A stretch of DNA of 24,277 nucleotides from Dictyocoela muelleri (lineage: Eukaryota > Microsporidia). The translations under genes and the position numbers were made by a program. The notes under the pieces were generated by a model that saw nothing but the letters and a program-made list of their open reading frames with translations, did no database searches and had not been told where the DNA came from. The stretch's first letter is position 1. Every line of letters begins with the position of its first letter. Below, piece by piece: positions 18,767-24,277 of the stretch. The stretch is taken from the NCBI GenBank assembly GCA_016256075.1, contig SDVU01000050.1, forward strand, positions 1 to 24,277, read 5' to 3'.

Positions 18767-18892
18767 CGGAAATTCTAAATCGAAAATTCTTACTGTCAAA
18801 AATTCTGACTATCAAAAATTTAGACTATCAAAAATTCCGACTATCAAAAATTCCGACTATCGGAAATTCTGACTATCAGAAATTCTGACTAT
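18767..18892 (+). repeat. 16-bp minisatellite, about eight units
   Basis: Tandem units follow CAAAAATTCYGACTAT. The central units differ from one another by single bases, while the first is two bases short. An in-frame stretch of codons runs through it only because the repeat happens to lack stops. Confidence 0.9.
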
Positions 18893-19050
18893 TGGGAAGA
18901 CAGAGACGTATATATTTATTTCATTATGTGAAAATTTTATACACGTATTCATATTGTGTAATTTTTTTTTTCTAAATTATCTATACAATAAAAAATTAAA
19001 CATGCAAGAAATATTTATATTACGATCAGAAATATCAGATTTAAGAACAT

Positions 19051-19284
19051 TCGGAATAGATAGCTTAGTGATTAATACTCTTGAATGTAAAATTTTAGTA
19101 TTGAGGTTTTAATCCCGCTGACGCCACTCTTTAATAAATAATGAGGAAATGTTATTAAGTGTTAATATACTATATAAATATAGTATTAATATACAGTCGT
19201 TTCGATGTGTTATACCTGAATAAGACTTGTTCTAATATGATAATAAGTTAGATGGACTCTACCTGATGTGGAATGAGGACTGAC
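19051..19284 (+). mobile_element. tRNA-derived SINE-like repeat, copy 5
   Basis: The head TAGCTTAGTGATTAATACTC with B-box remnant GGTTTTAATCCC is followed by GCTGACGCCACTCTTTAATA, then the family body through ATACAGTCGTTTCGATGTGT and a degraded tail. Head and body match copy 1 closely over the first 100 bases. It ends about 60 bp before the second gypsy element. Confidence 0.7.
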
Positions 19285-19343
19285 CATTTTTTCGTCTGTG
19301 GACAAAAATCGTTTTTTTTTTCACGCAGAAAAAATAAAAATAT

Positions 19344-19755
19344 TGTGCCGCATCCGAATTTACATTAATTTCGAAATTATAAATTTGTGGAAAATCCAAA
19401 AATTCAACAAAAAAATTAAAAATCACAATTATTTATCAAATTGATGTTTCAAATCAGATCTAAAATTCCAAGAATCATTCTTTTTTCAAAAAGTTTCCAA
19501 AAACTAAAAACTAATGATTTTTTATTTAAATTCGAATCCTCTAGTGCATTCCAAATCTCTAAAAACGCAGATTTTTCATCAATTTTACAAAATTATCAGA
19601 TCAAAAAAAAATCACTAAAACTATAAATAAAGTGACGTGTTCGAGGTGATGATTTTTGGATCACGAGACAAAGCATTTAATAAATCATTTTTTTAAAAAA
19701 TCTATTTATCATAATTTTCTGGTCCGCAAAAGCACCAACGGTGCGAACCCGCACA
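19344..19755 (+). repeat. 5' LTR of the second gypsy element
   Basis: A 412-bp repeat matching 23466-23873. It contains an ACTATAAATAAAG segment near 19618-19630 that could serve as a TATA or poly(A) signal. Its 3' end carries GCACC-AAC-GGTGC followed by GAACCCGCACA. Confidence 0.92.
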
Positions 19756-19769
19756 TCTTGAATTCAAGA
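19756..19769 (+). promoter_or_regulatory. Palindrome at the expected primer-binding site, gypsy 2
   Basis: TCTTGAATTCAAGA is a perfect 14-bp palindrome touching the 5' LTR. No TGG-type tRNA-complementary site is seen. It matches in kind, not in sequence, the palindrome of the first gypsy element. Confidence 0.45.
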
Positions 19770-22700
19770 AAAGAGTTAAAAAAAATGATGAATAGAATAC
19801 AAGAAGAACTTGATACAATTGGCACAACGATCATACCAGACATAAAAATCAGCCAAGCATGTTTTGAATATAAGAATGACCTAACAGGTTTGCAAATGAT
19901 ACATAAGATAAATTTATTAAAACATATCGAACATCAAGATATTATAACATGAACACACACCTCCAAGGAAATCTCTAGGATATGCAACTGGAACAACGAA
20001 GCACAACTAGATGTCCTAAAACATATAGTGAGATTGACATAAAGTTCAAAACCGGACCACAAACAATACCAAACCTATATCTTAACATCTTTCTAGAACA
20101 AAAATACAACTATGAGACTTCTTATAAATATTATGAGAGACTGTAATCAATAAATCAATGTAACTTTTATACAATAAGAAAATACTTGAGATAAATTGAA
20201 ATAAACTGCCGAAAATTAGCAATATGTCTCGATTGTGATTTGAACATGGAACTTCAAAAGCAACAAGAAGTTTTCTTTAATGGTCTCGATCCTATCACAA
20301 AGCTCGAACTTTCAAAATATTTAAAAAAGGATTTTAAATGTATTTATGAATCAATCATAATCACGGAAGGCATGCTTATTGAAAACATCCAACATGCAGT
20401 TTTCAAGGAAAAGGGCAATAATTCTAATCAAGATAATTATAATGACAAAACACATCACACTAATCAAAATAAAATTCCAAATAAAAAGATAATCAAGAAG
20501 AAATATTGTACATTTCACCAAAGTCGTACTCATAATGATGAAGAATGCTGGACGAAAAATAAAGCCAATAAACCAGATAACAATAAAAAAAGTGAGAAAC
20601 TATTATCTTTACAAGAACCGCTCCCTGAACTAAAGACAATCTTAATACCAGTAACATACCACAACAAACAATACAATGCTATACTTGATACTGGTCTAGA
20701 ATACAATTATGTCTCTGAGAAAACAGTTGAGATATGCAACAACTCTCTAATCAAAAACATTCCTAGTAAACCTATTGAACTTGCAAATGGGTCAATTACT
20801 CACGTTTCAAAAACAATCAAGGATGAGATACAAATATTTAACGACGAAAAAATGAGAATCAGATATAAGCTCTTCGTCTTGAAGAAATTGCTTTATCCGT
20901 TTCTGTTTGGTATAGAATTCATTTTAAAAAACAACGCAATATTGAATATACAGAATAAAACAATAACAATTGATGGCATGGAATACGAATTGGATATGAG
21001 TAAAAAATCATTAACGAAATATGATGAACAGCTAATATAAAAAACTAAAATATATCAAACAGTGGTTGAGGTTCAGAATTTAAAAAATTTGATATCCGAA
21101 TACAAATCCCGTAACCCACATATCGGAAATATAAAAAACGTTAAACATGAAATACAGTTGAATGGACAGTTTGAAGCATCAAAATGCGAATACGGTGTAC
21201 CCATTGATATACTGCCTGCCGTAAAGAATCACCTTATGTAATTAGAGAAAGGGGGGATATAAGAGAAATGACACTCCTTATATATTTCCAGCATTTTTCG
21301 TTAGTGTCAAATGGCAAGTTGATATTGATAGCGGCATAAAAATCTCAATAAGGTGCAAATGAGAGCCGTCAAGTAGCGACCTAAGATAATGGGAATTTTA
21401 AATACACTGAAATGTTGCAAATACTTTTCAAAAATTGATTTAAATCAAAGCTTTACCGAAAAAATATTAAAGAAGAATATATAAATAAAACCGGTTTCAG
21501 AGTTTTAGAAAAACATACGTGTTTACGAGAGTGCCGTTTGGTTTGACAAACGCACAATACCTTCGATTAGCACTTAGCAAGATAATCCAAGATATTCAAA
21601 ATGTACTTCTATATATTGATGATATTTTAATAGCATCCTCTACATATGAAACACATTTAAGAGATTTACGAACTGTTTTAGAAAAATTGACGAAAAATAA
21701 TGTTGGGATCAATTACGAAAAATGTGAATTCGGCAAAAAAACGATATCTTTTTTAGGTCACATCATAAATGCAGATAGTTTCCTAGGCTGATATAGGAAA
21801 AGTGGAAAACCTAAAAATAACATAACTCAAAACTAAAAAAAAAACTAAAAATTATTATGACTAATTAACTGGTTTATGGCATATATCTCAAACCTTTCAA
21901 AGAATATTTCATGCTTCTACGATAAACTGAAAACCACAAAGAGAAAAATTGATTGGACCGAAGACGATGACATTAGATTTCAAAACGTTGTCGATGAAAT
22001 CAAGAAACAACACATCCTGCATTTCCCAGATCTTACAGAAGAATTCAACCTTAAATGTGATGCATCTGAGGTAGGAATTTGGGCTATATTCAGCAAAAAT
22101 AACAAAATAATTGGATTTTTTAGCAGAAAATTAAAGATATCAGCCTAAATTACACGATTGTGGTAAAAGACACCCTAGGAATACTTGAGTCACTTAAGCA
22201 TTTTAAACCAATAATATTTGGCTCCAAGATAAATATATTTACAGATAACAAGAATATTACTTTCAAAGGCGATATTATAAAAAGAATAAATATGGGGGCT
22301 TTTAATGTTAGAAGAATATGACATTGAATCAAGACATATTATCACTGAGAACAATAATGAAGCTGAAATTCTATCCAGATCATTCAGATAAATAAAAATA
22401 TATCAAGCCCGTGTAAAGATGTATTAAACCAAACGCAAGAAATTGTAAAGAAACTGAAACTCCTAAAAATTAAAAGTAATACCGAAGAAAGAATGAAAAA
22501 AATTTTAATTTAACAAATAAGAGCTTAACAGGCTATTTAATCATCCAGGAAGAAATAAACTGTATAACACAATAAAATATGTAAAAATAAAAAACCTCAA
22601 GAAAATTAACAACAGCGATGTAAGAGATGTACGAAAGTCAAGAAGAGAAATCTTACACAAAACCCAAAGTTCTAACAAAATTTATCTCGGAACCTTACAA

Positions 22701-23451
22701 TAGATCAGAAATAATAGCAGTTGACATTAAAGGACCAAAAAAGACAGTACATTTTGATACAAAAAAAAATTAAAAATGAAACATTAATGTTGTAATAACA
22801 TATTTTTTTCCTAGATACACCCAAATCTCATTCGTAAATAACATACACTCTTCTACAATTTGTATAGCGATTGAAAAAACATGTTAAAAGTCCATCTGAC
22901 ACCCAGTAAATGTCTTACAGATAATGGTAGACAGTTCACATCTTATAACTTTGGGCAACTCATAAACAAAAAATGAATTTAAACATATAAGAACAGCTAT
23001 AACAATCAAACTTGAAACTCAATTGTTGAAAGAATAAATCGAGAAATATCTTTATGTTTAAGTTTAAGTCGATCATTATCGCTGAAAAAGACATCGGAAA
23101 ATATTTACTTACGCCTTAATCTTACACATAATTCAGCATTGGGCTTTTCACCATATGAAGTATTTTTAAGAAATATTATCTGATAAATAATCTCTGATTT
23201 CAGAATATTTGACGAAGAAATCAAAAGGTTGCTAAAAATAATCAAAAAAGATGGTCTTCACGAGATTTAACGCACCCTACGCAATTTAAAGAAAATGATC
23301 TTGTTTATGTGAAAACCCACAACTCAGATAAAATAGTACAAAAATATGAAGGGCCATACAAAATTGAGAAATTATCTAAAAGTAAGAATATTGCATTTAT
23401 CTTTAAAGAAAATAAATTAATCAAAATAAGCCTAAAAATCTTAAACTCTTT
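19770..23451 (+). pseudogene. gag-pol coding region of the second gypsy element (fossil)
   Basis: Scattered remnants of one polyprotein. Gag-like pieces lie between about 19770 and 20450. A zinc knuckle of the order C-x2-H-x4-H-x4-C is near 20505-20550. An aspartic protease with DTG lies near 20685-20700, a reverse transcriptase part with VPFGLTNAQ and YIDD near 21525-21640, RNase H near 21950-22380 (KCDASE, FTDNKN), and integrase from about 22480 (AVDIKGP, LTDNGRQFTSYNF near 22910-22960). A C-terminal KYEGPYKIEKLS segment, typical of the end of gypsy integrases, lies near 23340-23375. The copy is dead. Confidence 0.88.
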
Positions 23452-23465
23452 AGGAGAGGGGAGAA
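23452..23465 (+). promoter_or_regulatory. Polypurine tract of the second gypsy element
   Basis: AGGAGAGGGGAGAA abuts the 3' LTR. This is the standard place and composition for the plus-strand primer of LTR elements and fixes the element's orientation. Confidence 0.85.
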
Positions 23466-23873
23466 TGTGCTGCATCCGAATTTACATTAATTTCGAAATT
23501 AGAAATTGTGGAAAATCTAATATTCAACAAAAAATAAAAAATCACAATTATTTATCAAATTGATTTTTCAAATCAGATCTAAAATTCCAAGAATCATTTT
23601 TTTTTCAAAGCGTTACCAAAAACTAAAAACTAATGATTTTTTATTTAAATTTGAATCTTCTAGTGCATTCCAAATCTCCAAAACGCAGATGTTTATTTAA
23701 TTTTACAAAATTATCTGATCAATAAAAAATCACTAAAACTTTAAATAAAGTGACGTGTTTGAGGTTATGATGTTTGTATCACGAGACAAAGCATTCAATA
23801 AATCATTTTTTTCAAAAATCTATTTATCTTTATTTTCTGGTCCCCAAAAGCACCTAAGGTGCAGACCCGCACA
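23466..23873 (+). repeat. 3' LTR of the second gypsy element
   Basis: A 408-bp copy of 19344-19755. The terminal stem GCACC...GGTGC is kept with a different loop, TAA in place of AAC. Confidence 0.92.
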
Positions 23874-24277
23874 ATATAAAACCCGATTTTTTGCTTAATT
23901 TCATGAACGTAACGTTTTTTATGTTAAAAAACTTTATTTGAACATTTCCTTAGAAAATTATAAACCAACACCTATGAATAAGACCTTTGAAAGAAGTGAA
24001 AGTAAACGAGGAAAGCCCATTATCTTTTTTAAATGTGTCATACTCCAATGGACATTGATGATAATCCAAAAATTGATCAAACAAAAAAATCAAAAGAAAA
24101 GAGATTTCTCTGGAAATTTCGGTTCTACAACGGGTTAGGAACCCCCACTATAATTCAAGAAATCGTAATCAATAAGAGGAAATTACATGATTCTTATTTG
24201 AAATAAGCATAAAATCTCGAGTTATTTCTAGATATAAATATATAAATTCTTTTAAAGCCATATATGGAAGTTTCCTA
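23874..24277 (+). other. Window end with possible decayed gene fragment
   Basis: Two overlapping plus-strand frames look partly protein-like. One is 23938-24138, starting MNISLENYKPTPMNKTFERS. The other is a 57-codon frame at 24033-24206, starting MCHTPMDIDDNPKIDQ and including FLWKFRFYNG. The second is charged and more convincing. They could be pieces of one decayed gene. GGTTCTACAACGG at 24121-24133 equals the first 13 bases of the MITE at 9476, either a related terminal repeat or chance. No function can be given. Confidence 0.3.

Larger units (their letters stand above)
19344..23873 (+). mobile_element. Second Ty3/gypsy (Metaviridae) LTR retrotransposon, strongly decayed
   Basis: A full-length element of 4.5 kb with LTRs of 412 and 408 bp that start TGTGC and end GCACA. 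ATAT flanks each side as a 4-bp target duplication. Gag, protease, reverse transcriptase, RNase H and integrase remnants follow in gypsy order. The LTRs are about 90 percent identical by eye, so it is older than the first gypsy copy. It is a fossil with many breaks, clearly more than a dozen. It shares the knuckle type with the first element but not the LTR sequence, so it is another family of the same lineage. Confidence 0.92.

Noticed and set aside
18684-18872. 62-residue plus-strand frame
   Set aside because: Its second half is the translated 16-bp minisatellite and the first half has no coding features.
18767-18892. CRISPR array
   Set aside because: The 16-bp units abut one another with no spacers.
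19441-19626. 61-residue plus-strand frame
   Set aside because: It lies in the 5' LTR of the second gypsy element, is not kept in the 3' LTR, and has low-complexity composition.

Overview
The window looks like AT-rich accessory DNA from a microsporidian-type unicellular eukaryote. The evidence is the very low GC content, one intronless gene with a CCCC motif directly before its ATG, a poly(A) signal overlapping its stop codon, and a load of Ty3/gypsy, Mutator-like (MULE) and short repeats with almost no host genes. The lineage is an inference; Hamiltosporidium or a similar transposon-rich microsporidian would fit, but no marker gene here proves it.

Layout. 1-135 is a short repeat array cut by the window edge. 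648-2282 is a 1.6-kb foldback element with about 490-bp inverted ends built from tandem units. 2367-3236 is a second foldback element, flanked by an 85-bp direct repeat. 3754-9878 is a MULE of about 1.6 kb original length, split by a 4.2-kb Ty3/gypsy element on the minus strand (4572-8793) and by a 296-bp near-perfect palindromic MITE (9476-9771). 9880-11289 holds no gene. 11290-12345 holds three copies of a tRNA-derived SINE-like repeat.

12564-14828 is the only intact gene, a 754-residue protein of unknown function with a possible signal peptide, a long disordered Asn-rich part and a helical C-terminal half. 15051-16732 is a second MULE whose ends carry arrays of a GCTCACTTTC-type unit. 16733-18060 is AT-rich DNA with two strong hairpins, a microsatellite and a 43-codon reading frame. 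18060-19284 has two more SINE-like copies around a 16-bp minisatellite. 19344-23873 is a second, older and more decayed Ty3/gypsy element on the plus strand. The last 400 bases hold weak coding remnants.

Relations. The MULE is the oldest layer in 3.7-9.9 kb, because both the gypsy element and the MITE lie inside it with target duplications. The two gypsy elements share an unusual CCHH-order zinc knuckle, a gag-pol order and an ATAT target. Each also has a perfect palindrome where a tRNA primer site would be expected. Nothing in the window forms an operon or a multi-gene pathway; the interest lies in the transposon end structures, the SINE family and the orphan gene.
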